In this document: positions 23,000 through 34,117 of the stretch, one piece after another
Numbering within the stretch: the first letter of the stretch is position 1
Layout of the letters: every line of letters starts with the position of its first letter
Assembly (NCBI GenBank): GCA_014904845.1
Contig: MU119353.1
Location: forward strand, 1 to 64,000
DNA: 64,000 nt
Source of the DNA: Acephala macrosclerotiorum
Taxonomy: Eukaryota > Ascomycota > Leotiomycetes > Helotiales > Mollisiaceae
Direction of reading: 5' to 3'
Made by a program: the position numbers and the translations under genes
Notes under the pieces: generated by a model
The model's database searches: none
Seen by the model: the letters and a program-made list of their open reading frames with translations, nothing else
What the model was told of the DNA's origin: nothing

Positions 23000-25568
23000 A
23001 TGGAGGATAGGAAGAGATCTGCCGGCGATGACCTCGCTCCACCTACAAAGAGACAAGCTGTCAATGGAAAGGCCTCCGCAGACTCTGATGTGCCATACTC
23101 TGGCGAAGTTGAGGTATGTCTATGTCGTCGTCACGGCTTCAACCCCTTCCATCACTGCAGACTCCACGATTGAGCCATTCTCCCAAGTCTATACGGACTT
23201 TGCATGTACACAAATCATGTATCCTGAGGTGTATGATCTGTCGATCTGTTGCTAATGCGCAGCCTGCTGTCTACAGCATGTTGCATAGCTTGCAGATCTG
23301 CCCCCTTCAACATCGTACATCCTCTCCCATCCATACCTACACATGCGCGTTTCCCCATACCGATTATCGTCAACTCGCACAAGCGGGATATCATGCTGAC
23401 GTGGATCACGTATTAGAATTATCAGAAAGACGCAATATTACGACGAATGCAAGAATTAAGGCGGGAGAAAGATACCCTGGAATCACAATTGAAGGACGTT
23501 CAGAAGAGAGCACTCGACCATGATGACCATCTACGTGTTGTCGATGCTTGGTGGACACAGGTAAAATTTCGCCCTCACGTGCCTGTAACCAAGACTGACT
23601 GTGATAGTTGCTGGACGAGGTCAAGTTACTTGTGGAGGATGAAATACCAACGGATGACGACATTGATGGTGAGTCTTGACTCCGATGGTTTCGATCTACG
23701 CTCACATATCGGATAGGCTCATTCCCCACGGCATTAAACTTCAAGGGCAGTGAGGAGTTTCAGAACCACCTAACATCAAAAGCGAAGGAGATTAAAGCGA
23801 AACTGAATTCCATGTTCACGAATCTAGCGTCGACCCGCGGCAGACAACCACCCGATCTTGGAGACTTGCAAGCCAAGCTCACCAAACTCTTAGCTTCCCA
23901 GAAGGAGTACGTCGTCAAAGTGGATCGTCTTCGTACTGAGAAGGAAGAACTTACCGAGCGCTTGGAGGTAGCATCACTACGATACATCAAGGCAGAGAAG
24001 AAGCTCGACCGAGCAAAGAGTGCTGCCGTCGCAAAATTGGAAGCACAAGCAATTGCTGGAAGCGCAAACAGTGCTGGCAGCGGCATTGGAGCTGTCGAGA
24101 ATGGAGATATTGAGATGGTCAATGGTATTTCCGAACAGAGTGAAGCTTCCCAGACAGCGCTTAAGGAAGCCCAAGCCGTAGTCGCAAAGCAGCAAGAGCA
24201 ACTAGAGGCTATCTCGGCAGAGAACAAGTCCTTGACAGAGCAACTGACGGCATTGAATACCAGGTTAACCAGCCTGACGGAGGATGATTACGCGCGCACG
24301 GAGCTGTTCAAGCAATTTCGAGTCCAGCATGAAGATGTCATCCGTCGGATCAACCACCTCGAGGCTACGAACATACAACTACGAGAAGAAGCAGAGAAGT
24401 ACCAGGCAGAGCGAACTGCTTTCCGTACCCAGGTCGAAACCGAAGCCGAGATTGTAACCGGTGAACTCGAAAGCCAATTGCAGAGAGTCGAGGCGGACCT
24501 GAGCAGGGTTAGATCAACTAGAGACGAACTCCTCGCCGACGTTGCCACCCGAAAAACAGCACAGGAGCACGAACGAAGTTCTGTTGACCACCTGAAAGAG
24601 CTTATAGGAGCCAGGGATGAAAAGATCGCATCTCTGGAGTTGGCCCAAGAACGATTGCAAGCCCGAATTGACGAACAATCATGCGAGCCCACTCCAAGAG
24701 CAGAAGTCGATTCATTAAGCCCGGAAGACTTACGCAGGAAGTATGAGACCTTGGAGAAGGAATTCGATGCGATCAACAAGGAGATGCCAGGTCTGCAGAG
24801 TGCGTACAAGCGTGTACAGGCACTGTCGTCGAAGAGGGTTATGGACTTCTCGTCCCTAGAGGAGAAGGTACAACTACTCGCTGCAGAGAAGGCCAAGGCA
24901 GAGCAGAAGTATTTCGCGGCTAGGAAGGATATGGATACCCGCCTCATGGAAGTCCGAGCACTAAAGGCCCAGAATGCGAAAAGCTCCGAGATCATCTCAC
25001 AACTGAAGGATGTCGAGACCTCAAATCGAGCGTTACTCACCAACCTGGAGAAGCAAATGTCTGATATGAGACAAGCCAACACCTCAATCATGGTGGAGCA
25101 CAAGAAGATGGAGACGACAAGTCGAGAAGCTACGAGCAAATACGAAAGCATGAAGAATCAAGTCACTGAGCTCACTAATCTTCTCAAGGCCAAGGATTCC
25201 CACAATGCGAATACCAAGCAGCGAATCCAGGCTGTTGAGCTTGAGATTGAGCAACTTCGTGTGAAATATGAGCAAGCACAGAAGGATAGGGACACGTGGA
25301 AGACGAAGAGCTTAAGCAACCAATCTGGTGAAGAGGAAATGCTTCGGGTATGTGATCGTGGTCCAGTTCTTAATCGCACTGCTAACTTCTCTAGTCTTTC
25401 GCTCTCTGCACCATCTGTCGAAAGGACTTCAAGAATACAGCAATTAAGACATGCGGTCACACATTCTGCAACCATTGTGTTGAAGATCGTATCTCCAACC
25501 GTATGCGGAAATGCCCCAATTGCTCGAAAGCTTTCGACAGGACGGATATCATGACAATCCACATGTGA
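23000..25568 (+). CDS. bre1: Bre1-type E3 ubiquitin ligase for histone H2B
   Basis: Five exons: 23000-23113, 23417-23560, 23608-23668, 23717-25347 and 25395-25568, giving 707 residues. The start MEDRKRSAGDDLAPPTKRQA matches the usual fungal Bre1 opening. An upstream in-frame ATG at 22952 exists but I prefer 23000. Most of the protein is coiled coil (about 45-640). The last 55 residues are a C3HC4 RING: CTICRKDF, then CGHTFCNHCVEDR, then CPNCSKAFDRTDI, ending MTIHM. Bre1 works with Rad6 to monoubiquitinate H2B at transcribed genes. The first intron is long for this window (303 nt). The RING lies in its own last exon behind a 47-nt intron. All joints keep frame. Confidence 0.93.
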
Positions 25569-25887
25569 TTGTCCTTTGCTTCACTTCAGCGTTGCTTCTG
25601 CGATTGTTGGAATATGGGATTGCCGATTTAGGCGTTACGAGACCTCGATGGTCGTGTATGTTGCATAAGACGGATGGGCGGGTTCTATTGCTTCTAGCAT
25701 GGCTTACGAGATGAGACGATCTCTTCCCTCTGTACATCACGTTTTCATTTCCGTCATCTACACCACAGGGTGTTTACACTGTTTAGTTTCCCATTGGAAA
25801 CAAAACCCAGCGCTTGGGTACAGTGTTTGTAGAGCTAGATACCAGAAATGACCATTGAGAACTAAATCCATGAAATCATTGTGAGAC

Positions 25888-26826
25888 TTATCTTCGAGAT
25901 GTTGACCCGAATCCTGTGCTCTCGTGCCTGGCAGAAGAGCTTGAGCTGGGACCACTTCGTGACGGTGCAGTGAGGCTACCACCACCATTATTGTTTCCAC
26001 TGAACCAAGAGCTGCCTCTGTTATTGTTCAACAAGGGCTCCTGTTGGCGGTTCCCAGACCTTCCAGCCATGTATCCTGCTGCTGCTCCAGCAGCCGTCCC
26101 GCTCCAGAATCCAGGTCTCCATCCCTCCTGATCGGAGCCATACGGTTTCCTTCCTGGGTATGGTGGAGGAGGATCCCAAGGATCACCACCTCCCGGGCCC
26201 CCTCCTCCACCACCCCATCCGCCTCCCCAGAACCCACCAGGCCGTCTAGGAACTCTTCGCTGCTGCACTGGAAGGCCTTGCCACGCCGAATACAATATCC
26301 AGCCCAACACTCCCAAGAATAGCGCAATAAACACATAACTAAACCACGTCAAACTTTCCCCATCACTCAAGCCTGAGCCTGGCCACTTATAACCCCCACC
26401 ATACTTCTCCTCCCCCTTATCCGTTAAAACCAAACGATACTCCACCCCACAACTCCCCTTCAAAATATAAGGATCACCCGGACTCGAATACCCCTCACAA
26501 ATCACCTCTGTACTCCCCAACTTAAACTCCTCCGGCATACTAGCCGTACAGCTCCATTCTATATCTTCGTCTCCATAGCTTGCTCCTTGGTTTGTGCATC
26601 GTAAAACGTCGATTTTGTAGTGGGAGCACCCAGGGCCTTTGCAGCTGAGTTGGGGGATGGCGGAGACGCGACGGTGGGAGGTCTTCGCATTGTTACGAAG
26701 GGTCAAGGTCTTGACTTGGGATAGGAGGATGGCGTCTTTGGGAACTTTCTTTGCAGCGAGGGTGGAGGAGGGGGAGAGGGCGAGAAGAGTGAGGAGGGCG
26801 GGGTAGAGGAAGGGGAGGAGTTGCAT
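25888..26826 (-). CDS. SARAF-like ER membrane protein
   Basis: Intronless, 312 residues from ATG 26826. A signal peptide covers about 1-24 (LLPFLYPALLTLLAL). The lumenal part to about residue 158 contains paired cysteines (LSCKGPGCSHYKIDVLRC, IEWSCTASMPEEF, VICEGY, GSCGVEYRL), the hallmark of SARAF (store-operated calcium entry-associated regulatory factor, DUF1183). One membrane helix lies at about 163-183 (FSYVFIALFLGVLGWIL), followed by a long Gly/Pro/Trp-rich cytosolic tail with poly-Gly runs. In animals SARAF damps store-operated calcium entry; the fungal role is less clear. Divergent from Pbn1, convergent with Bre1. Confidence 0.85.
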   Translation of the reverse strand: MQLLPFLYPALLTLLALSPSSTLAAKKVPKDAILLSQVKTLTLRNNAKTSHRRVSAIPQLSCKGPGCSHYKIDVLRCTNQGASYGDEDIEWSCTASMPEEFKLGSTEVICEGYSSPGDPYILKGSCGVEYRLVLTDKGEEKYGGGYKWPGSGLSDGESLTWFSYVFIALFLGVLGWILYSAWQGLPVQQRRVPRRPGGFWGGGWGGGGGGPGGGDPWDPPPPYPGRKPYGSDQEGWRPGFWSGTAAGAAAGYMAGRSGNRQQEPLLNNNRGSSWFSGNNNGGGSLTAPSRSGPSSSSSARHESTGFGSTSRR

Positions 26827-27108
26827 GATGTCGAGTTTCGCTGTCTTCGAGATTGTAAATCTGCAGGTCGCAGTAGCGAAGTCAACGAGACATGGGATTC
26901 GAAGAATAGAGAGACTTGGGGGTCTTATGATGTGTGCAGCCTCGAAAGGACAGATTGCGAACAAAAACATGCTTCGTCATTGCCACTGCCTTGGAGAAGG
27001 CAGCCTTGTCAGGGCGGTGACAGGGATAGCTGAATTTCTGCCGTGTACACCAATGTCAGAGCTTCAACAACAATCTAGCCCTCTCTTCTTCTATTTCAAT
27101 GTCCCATC
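26827..27108. promoter_or_regulatory. Divergent promoter, SARAF-like / Pbn1
   Basis: A 282-bp gap between two head-to-head start codons, both for ER membrane proteins. This suggests shared regulation, which is inference from layout only. Confidence 0.5.
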
Positions 27109-28704
27109 ATGCGTCAACGAATTACATATCTGCAAGAGCCGAACGATGCAATCGACCCCAAAAATCTGCAAGTTAAGACAGACTCGATATCGACTAAAGA
27201 ATTGAAAGCTGCGAGAGAGGAGAGGGTAGCCTTTGGATTCGATGAGTTGCCTCGGGAGCTGTATACAGTGTTGAAGGCTAGTCATGAGTTGCATCTTAGG
27301 TGGGCGAGCGAGAGGCCATACGAAAGTATTGCTCCCTTGGTGTCCAGGTTAAGCCCTGGGTTACATGCTTTCTATACACCGCAGAGGGGAAGCAAGTCTT
27401 CGTATGTACCACCTCAGAAGAAAATCGAGCAGTGCTAATCGTTTCATAGAGAATTGCTGTGTCCTCTCCTCGAGAAAGTCTTTGGTGGAAATGTATCTTG
27501 CATATCACCCGATGTATTCATGCCTCCCAACCACCAAAATATTGTTGCTGACCCCAAGGAGACATCCTTCACTACCCTCCCGAATGAACGCTTCTCCCAT
27601 TCCGCAGCAACACAATTCTACTCGCCTCTTTCCTCCCTCGCAGATTTCCGCAATTACGTCTCCCATAAACTATGTCCAACATCCGACTCATCATGCCAGT
27701 CCCGAGTCTCGTCCCTCTCAGAAGCAGCTAGCCTCGACATATCTTTCGACACAATCTCCCACGCCTTAACACTCTCGGCCTTCTTCCCCTCTACAACTTC
27801 CCCTCTCTCAATCTCGAAACCAAAGACGCCCTCCCCTTCACGGCTCGAAGTTGGAATCCTTAACCATGAACAGGCTTTGGAGACGGAAGAAATCAGCCTC
27901 GCCGGATTCTTGACAGTTATAGGAGAGAATACCAAACCTTCACCTACACTATTCTCTTTCCCATCTCGGCACCATCCTTCCTCGAACATCTTCTCATCGA
28001 AATTTGTCTTACCAACAGGACTACATCCAAGTCTAGAATTGAGCGTCAGTGGCAATGCACCACCTCTGGATGATAGGAGTTGTTCCTTACACGCCCACTT
28101 GACGCTGCCTCGCCAGGTCTTCGTAGACAAATACCAACTTTCCGACCCTCTATTCCTCGCTTCAACGAACCTCACTGCGATCCGCTACATCACTTCTCCA
28201 GTCGATTTAGAAGCTCCTGTCTATACGGTGGATAACTGGGGCTCGAGCGTGCTGCTTGAACTCACTCCTCCGTCATCCTCTCAATCGGAAGCGTTTACAG
28301 CTCAAGTGCCGTTGCATTTGAGGTATTTGGAACCGAATACAGAGAAATGGGGGTTAGAGGAGACTGAGATACCGTATCCGGTGGTGTTCTGGGCTTGTAC
28401 AGCAGATGAGGGGAGTAAGTTCCCCATCAATCCTTTTGATAGGGTGAATCTTGGGTATGATGGCTTGTTTGGTCCTCGAACTTTGTTCTTCCATCTCTCG
28501 CCAAAACCTTCCGTTGGAGAGGAGAGATTGATTAATAAGCTTAATGTCCCTATCTTGGATTTGGATAAAAGCTCGTTAGTTGAGATAGGCACGGCGGCGG
28601 TTGTTGGTTTGGGGTTCTTGTGGGTGCTTTGGGTCTTGTTTGGTGTTTGGAGGAGAGCTGGGTATGGATCTAACAAGGTTTCAAGTGATAAGAAAACAAA
28701 GTGA
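27109..28704 (+). CDS. pbn1: Pbn1 / PIG-X, GPI mannosyltransferase I subunit
   Basis: Two exons, 27109-27401 and 27450-28704. The intron is 48 nt, with a GCTAAT branch site and CATAG at the acceptor, and splicing gives 515 residues. It begins MRQRITYLQEPNDAI, as fungal Pbn1 proteins do. Exon 1 ends in GSKS and exon 2 resumes ELLCPLLEKVF. The lumenal part includes VDLEAPVYTVDNWGSSVLLE and LHLRYLEP, matching the PIG-X domain, followed by a single membrane helix close to the C-terminus (VVGLGFLWVLWVLFGVW) and a short Lys-rich tail. Pbn1 pairs with Gpi14 to add the first mannose to GPI anchors in the ER lumen. The PGAP4-like gene earlier in the window acts on the same anchor later. Confidence 0.88.
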
Positions 28705-28904
28705 GTTGGAGTTCTGAATCCTTGGCGAAAAAGACGAGGACGTACAGCTGCAAACATCAACACAGAATTCAGGATCTACATCAATGGGACAGTGCACCCA
28801 TGATGATTTCGTTTCCATCTCCAACACATCTATTGCTTTTCCTGTTCCGCTACGTTCCTGTTCTTCACTTCTCCATCCCGAAAGCTAGAAAGTCCTAGTG
28901 GTGA

Positions 28905-29815
28905 ATGGATACCCTCAGCCTAAAGCCTTCCTCCAGAGAGCATCTCACACTGGTATAAAGCCTTCTTCTGCTCGAGAACAAAGTCATTCCACAAGAACCA
29001 CAAGAGGCCATTGTCAAGGCTTACGAGCCAGCCCACAACAAAGCTGCTCATGCAAACCGTCTCCTATTCCTTCAATGTGGCGTTATGTTCCCATTCCATT
29101 TCTTCTGTCTTCCGGTTGGGTTTGGCAGGATCAAAGAGTATGCATTTGATTGATGTTACTTTTGCCTGCTAACTTTCACCTGCCATCAGTAAAGTTTCCC
29201 ACTATCATGCCCTTCCCCCTCAACTTCCTCTTTGACGTATTCAAGCATCTCTTCCAACCCGTCCCACAATCCAATCTTCAGCGTCGGCCAGTGGCCCTTG
29301 TCCTCGATCCTCTGGCTCTGGCATCTCTACAAGAATAAGCTCCTTAATTCGCGGGACTCGAGAGGTAGTCGATTGCAAACCTCGAGGCCGTATCTCGTGC
29401 TTTTATACCCCTACTAGCAGATCCTTTCTATCTCAAGCGAGAATAAGATAGAAAGAGGCTCTACTAGGAGGTTCGTGAGTCATCTTTATACGGACCTTTC
29501 AGTCACTCGTAGTGCCCCTTTCGTACAGTTTGTCTGAGCATAAAGCGACTGGGCTCCTGCTCATCTTTTCCTTCTATATTCCTTCCCACAGATCACGAAG
29601 GACGGTAATATCCGTTGGTCAACTATCTATCCACCATTAATCTCACTCGGGCTTTGTCGCTTCTTACCTGGGGCGGATACAGGGGCATGGCTCCACCATC
29701 TCAGCCTGTTTCCCAATCAGACTTTGTTGGAATGGTCTGATACGATTATTGCAAACGCTATCAATAGGTTCATTTGTTGTCAACATCCCGCAATTCCTTA
29801 GACGAGAAGCACACC
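28905..29815 (+). pseudogene. Possible decayed gene of unknown family
   Basis: ATG 28905 opens MDTLSLKPSSREHLTLV, hits TAA (a possible former CAA), then continues in the same frame with EAIVKAYEPAHNKAAHANRL and the hydrophobic run FPFHFFCLPVGFGRIKEYAF to a stop at 29151. Further coding-looking pieces follow in shifting frames (PFPLNFLFDVFKHLFQ near 29215, GQWPLSSILWLWHLYKNKLL near 29290, DGNIRWSTIYPPLISLGLCR near 29605). I do not recognise the family. It may be a membrane protein gene with several lesions, or a gene with introns I could not place. Confidence 0.35.
29416..29455. other. Perfect 10-bp hairpin
   Basis: CTTTCTATCT and AGATAGAAAG are separated by 12 bases. It may be a chance palindrome or a terminator-like structure; no gene clearly ends here. 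Confidence 0.4.
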
Positions 29816-30842
29816 TTCAATATCTAAAAGAATTCACCCCGCTTTTTATTCTCTTGCAAATTCCCTCTTATTACTTCTTTCTTCATCTATATCCTTTTCC
29901 CGTTTCTATTCTCAAGAGCCCACGATCCCCTTTAAATCTAGCGGCTTTTTCCCAAACCCTGGTCCTCTACCTGAACCACAACCTACCCATCGTCTGCAAT
30001 CGCTTTATACTCCGCCGCACCTCAAAACATTCAGCTTTCTAACCTTCTGAGTAGTGAGAATAGTGACTCTTTCCCAAACCCCCTCCCTCGCAGAACCGCT
30101 CTCTCCTTTGCAAGTCGTATATAAAACCCAGCCGACCTCCCGACGACAATGAGATTAACGAAATCGGGACCTCGCAATCAACAGCCTCAGAGGCTGGCTG
30201 TTGTGGTCATCTCCACCCCTATATCCACGTAATTCTCCCCTCTAGTAATCCTTCTGAATTTTTATCATTTACCCATGCCTCCAAGATAAGAAAGCAATGA
30301 AAAGAAGTACTGTTTGCTGTCATCTCCCATTCACTGTTAACTGCTTTGTAGCTACTCGTCTGATGCTCTCAGACAAAGCGAGAGGTGGTAGTTTGCTATT
30401 ATTATCTAACACTACTTATCATCCGAGAGATCTCAGACGAACACTACCCCCATCATCAGGACGACCATCAGAACACAAATATATCTGAGAACGCAACGCA
30501 GATATTGAACAAAGATGATTGCTCTATATTCTATAAAGTCCCACCAAGCAAGCACAAATATGCTCACATACGTCAAGTCCAATACATAGCGAGCTAATAT
30601 GTTATACACCCAAACTCCACCAATGCTCCTTTCCAGTCCCAATGTTTACCCAGAGCGCTGTGTTTTGTAATGCGCCCGAGTATAAATACCTACCAGAGGA
30701 GAAACATAAAAGCACATGGTATCACATTCCCCCTTCTAATGTACCATATTTTTGGTACATTCAAACACAGGTAAAGTGCTAGCCGGCTCCCAAAAATTAG
30801 AACAGCGAAAGGAACACCCTAAGATCCCTTCCGCCCCACCTC
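29816..30842. other. Intergenic stretch, no gene seen
   Basis: About 1 kb of pyrimidine-rich sequence between the possible decayed gene and the 3' end of the NHX gene, which lies on the other strand. The short frames here have no family resemblance. Confidence 0.5.
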
Positions 30843-32861
30843 TCAGCTAGGACCCGCCCCATGGCCCCCCTGATTCCCCTTCCCTCCATCCAGCAACAAC
30901 TTCGGCTTAATAAACCCCTCATCAAGCTGCCTAAACCAAGCAGCATGATCCTCCGCCGTACCATGCAGTAAACTGCTGATAGCACCGGACGCACTAATGG
31001 TCGGCGCATGGCTTTCTCTCTCCGCTGAACCACTTGTTGGATAGGGAGAACTGCCTATATCACCGTCTTGGTTTGAAGATTCTTGTTTCCTTCTATCGGA
31101 ACGTTTTGCTGCTGGAGGGAGATCAGAGGTGTCGGAATCGAAATCTGATTCCAGGGAATCGGGGTGTAGGAGATCTTGCTCGCTTTCATACTCAGCACGG
31201 CGGCCATTTGCTGCATTGCTGTTTTTGCGACTGAGGCTTGAAGGACGATTCGCTGGGCTAGAATTTCCTGATACGTAGGTTCCTCGTTCTGGACCACGAC
31301 CATGACCATTCAGGCCATCGAGTTGGACTGAGCCATTTCCTCTTCGTGGTATATTGCCTATTCCGCCTCCGTTGTTCTTGTAGTAAGATGAGCCTGGGAC
31401 GGCTTCGATGTCAAATTCATCGTCCGAATCGATCTCCTCCACTACACCGATTCTAATTCCTAGAATTTCGAGCATACGGGCAGTGGTACCGCCAAATATG
31501 ATAACAGTCAACACGACGACGACTAGAACGGTGGCTTTCAAAGCCCAGGCATTGGCGCCTGTCATTCCGGCAGCGAGAGCGACGCCGACTGCTCCTCGGA
31601 GGCCGGCCCAGAAGAGCATAGCTTGGTAGTTGTAGGGGAGTTCGTCGGCTACTTCCATTCCTCTTCTCTTGGCGCGGTAGCGGATGAACCAGTTGATTGC
31701 TCGGGAGAGGGGGAAGACGGCTGCCCATCTGGCGGCGCAGATCCCGAAGACGGTGATGATGATGAAGAGCGGTTTGAATTCTAGTTTGCTTTCTGTGAAG
31801 AGGGAGAGGCCGAGGTAGATGAAGATGAAATTTTCGGATAATTGGGCGAGGACTTGGAAGAGGTATTTGGTGGTGAGTTGGGTTCGGCGGGACATGTTGT
31901 AGTAAGCGTAGTGCTTGAGAGTGATTCCACAAAAGAGGAGCGTGACGATGCCTGTGACTGTTAGCTAGAAACTTTAGATGAAAGTGAAACACATACCGGA
32001 CATGTGTAAGCCATTTGAGAAGAAATAGCTGGCATATGCGATCAACACAATCAAACAACTCTCAATCTTGGGGAATCGTCGAACGTAGGTATACTTCAAT
32101 GCCAAAGCCGTGGCGATCCCAATAACGATCCCAATGACTAAACTTCCAAAGAAGACGGCCAAGAAGATGCCAATACCCTCAAGCAGACTAATGACGCCAA
32201 GTGTTCCGGCAGCACCACCTTCCTTGTACCTCTGAGCTGTCTCGAACAGGACAATAGCGATAGCGTCATTGAGAATAGATTCTCCAAAGATGATGGTGTA
32301 TAGCTTCGGGTCGACTTTGTAGGTATTGAAGATTGCTAGGATAGTGACTGGATCCGTAGCTGATAATGTGGCCCCAACCGAAATCGCATCGACGAATGTC
32401 ATCTCGAATCCATCTATGGGAATGCGCGTGTAAACCCAGAGGATTACTCCCAGCACGATCGCAGATATGAATGTCCCAGCGAATGCGAACGTTAAAATCG
32501 TCCCAATATTTCGGAAGAAATTCGCCTGATGTAATTCGTACCCCGAAGCTAGGATAATTGGTGGCAGCAGTAGATTGAAGAATATCTGGTAGTTGAAGCT
32601 GACCAGATTCTGTATCGAGGTCCCGGAGCTTAATCTAAGGATCAAACCGACTGTCATACCTAGCAGATGTTAGTGACGTCTGGAAGGAGACGTATCCTAC
32701 TCGCCAGCAAATATCGATATGACCGTTTCGTGCACCGCTTCCACTTTCTTTTGCTGGAGTATGTAGGATGTGAAGAGTGCTGCAATAAGCAGCATGATCA
32801 TAATGAAGAGCGCCCACGAAGAGAAGATCTCCATCTGGGATGAATCGGGTCCTGCTTCCAT
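30843..32861 (-). CDS. nhx1: Endosomal Na+/H+ exchanger, NHX/NHE type
   Basis: Three exons on the - strand: 32861-32705, 32659-31997 and 31951-30843, giving 642 residues. Eleven or so membrane helices include FNLLLPPIILASGYELHQAN, the DPVTILAIF block, the transport motif FGESILNDA and the LRGAVGVALA block, all CPA1 exchanger signatures. The hydrophilic tail of about 190 residues has Asp/Ser clusters (SDDEFDIE, SDFDSDTSD). These proteins swap cytosolic Na+ or K+ for lumenal H+ in late endosomes. The first intron needs a GC donor (GCTG then GCGAGT) to keep frame (ISIFAG-MTVGL). The start is uncertain: ATG 32861 has an in-frame stop just upstream, but an additional 5' exon near 33042 cannot be excluded. 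Confidence 0.88.
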
Positions 32862-34117
32862 CAGCTATTGTTCCCATATATCCCTCATCTGCCATCTCGC
32901 CATCTCGTACCATTTTCCGAATCGTCTTCAGACTCCCTCTCTGGAAGTTCATTAGCTGGTGCCTATCGATGTATCGCAGATGTCGCAACGTACTCAGAAG
33001 CTGGAAGGCCACGCTAGCTATTACCGCAGACATCTTGGCCATCTTGATGCGCTATTGTATGCGCTTTCGCAAGTCCTTCTAGTCGAGTCGTGGCTCAACG
33101 ACGAGCAACGGTATGGAGAGGAAGGACACATGTAACTATTGCAATTGAGATATCGATGGATACTTCAAGTGTGGTCGTCGTGCGGCTAGAGATGGACGAT
33201 GCGGGTGTTAGCGGCCAGGTAGCCAGATTAGGGACCGTGATAGAGAGTGAGCGTGAGGTCGAGATGTGAGATGTGCAGTACGCGAATACGCGATGCAATC
33301 AGAAGGGTGGGGTGCGTTGGATACAGTAATTATGACTGCAGAATAGGCAGAGAGAATAGGCGAGAATAACTGTGGATGGTAAGATGGTTCATGAGATAAA
33401 TTCACGATATCGGTCATCTGGCTGGAGTCTCGAATGCTGGATCTTCCTCTTGTTCCAATTCGCTGCCAAGGCCAAGCGATGCCTGCTCGTGCTTCCCCCG
33501 GATTTGGCTGGCCGTCAGCACCAAGTCCAAGGCTGCGACGCCAGTGCCTTGATCACCAGAACCCTTGGGACAGGGGAAGACAGCCAAAGACAGGATTTCG
33601 GTAATGTAGCAAGCGGGTGATCCCACGAGACCGAGGACTGTAAAGGTAATTTATTGCATGATTCATACAGAACGAATACGCTCATCACGAAAATACTCTC
33701 CTCGCCTTCTCGCCTTTCTCGGACGCTTACTTAATACGGGTACTGCATGACATCTGATCCATCATAACACCCGAGACAACTGCAACTGCAGACAGCCAGA
33801 TCCTACCAACGTCGAATCACCACACGCCAGCTGGAGAGGCAAGTCCGCCGCGCGTGATGAACGACTCGTGAACTCCACAGCCCAACTGCTGTCAGACTCC
33901 AGATTTCGCCTTACCAAAGCAACTGCCGTCGCGTGCTGTCATCCTACCATTCGAAGCTGTACTGTACGTGGTTATAACGACCCACCGTCCCCACCCCTCT
34001 TTCCTTCCCATCGACAACATACCTCCACTACCGAAAAACACCTTCGAAGTGGCCGAAGATCCAGACGAAGGCTCCTTCGACGGTGCCATCAAACTCCAGA
34101 ATATACGCAAGGAGGAC
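32862..34117. other. Divergent intergenic region, NHX / sugar symporter
   Basis: About 1.25 kb between two head-to-head transporter genes. Near 33869-34117 the + frame stays open (including HRPHPSFLPIDNIPPLP) before the first ATG of the symporter, so part of it may be coding or lie in an unplaced exon. A frame at 33042-32862 could be a 5' exon of NHX. Confidence 0.5.

Noticed and set aside
24288..25151. 287-residue - strand frame
   Set aside because: Shadow of the Bre1 coiled coil.
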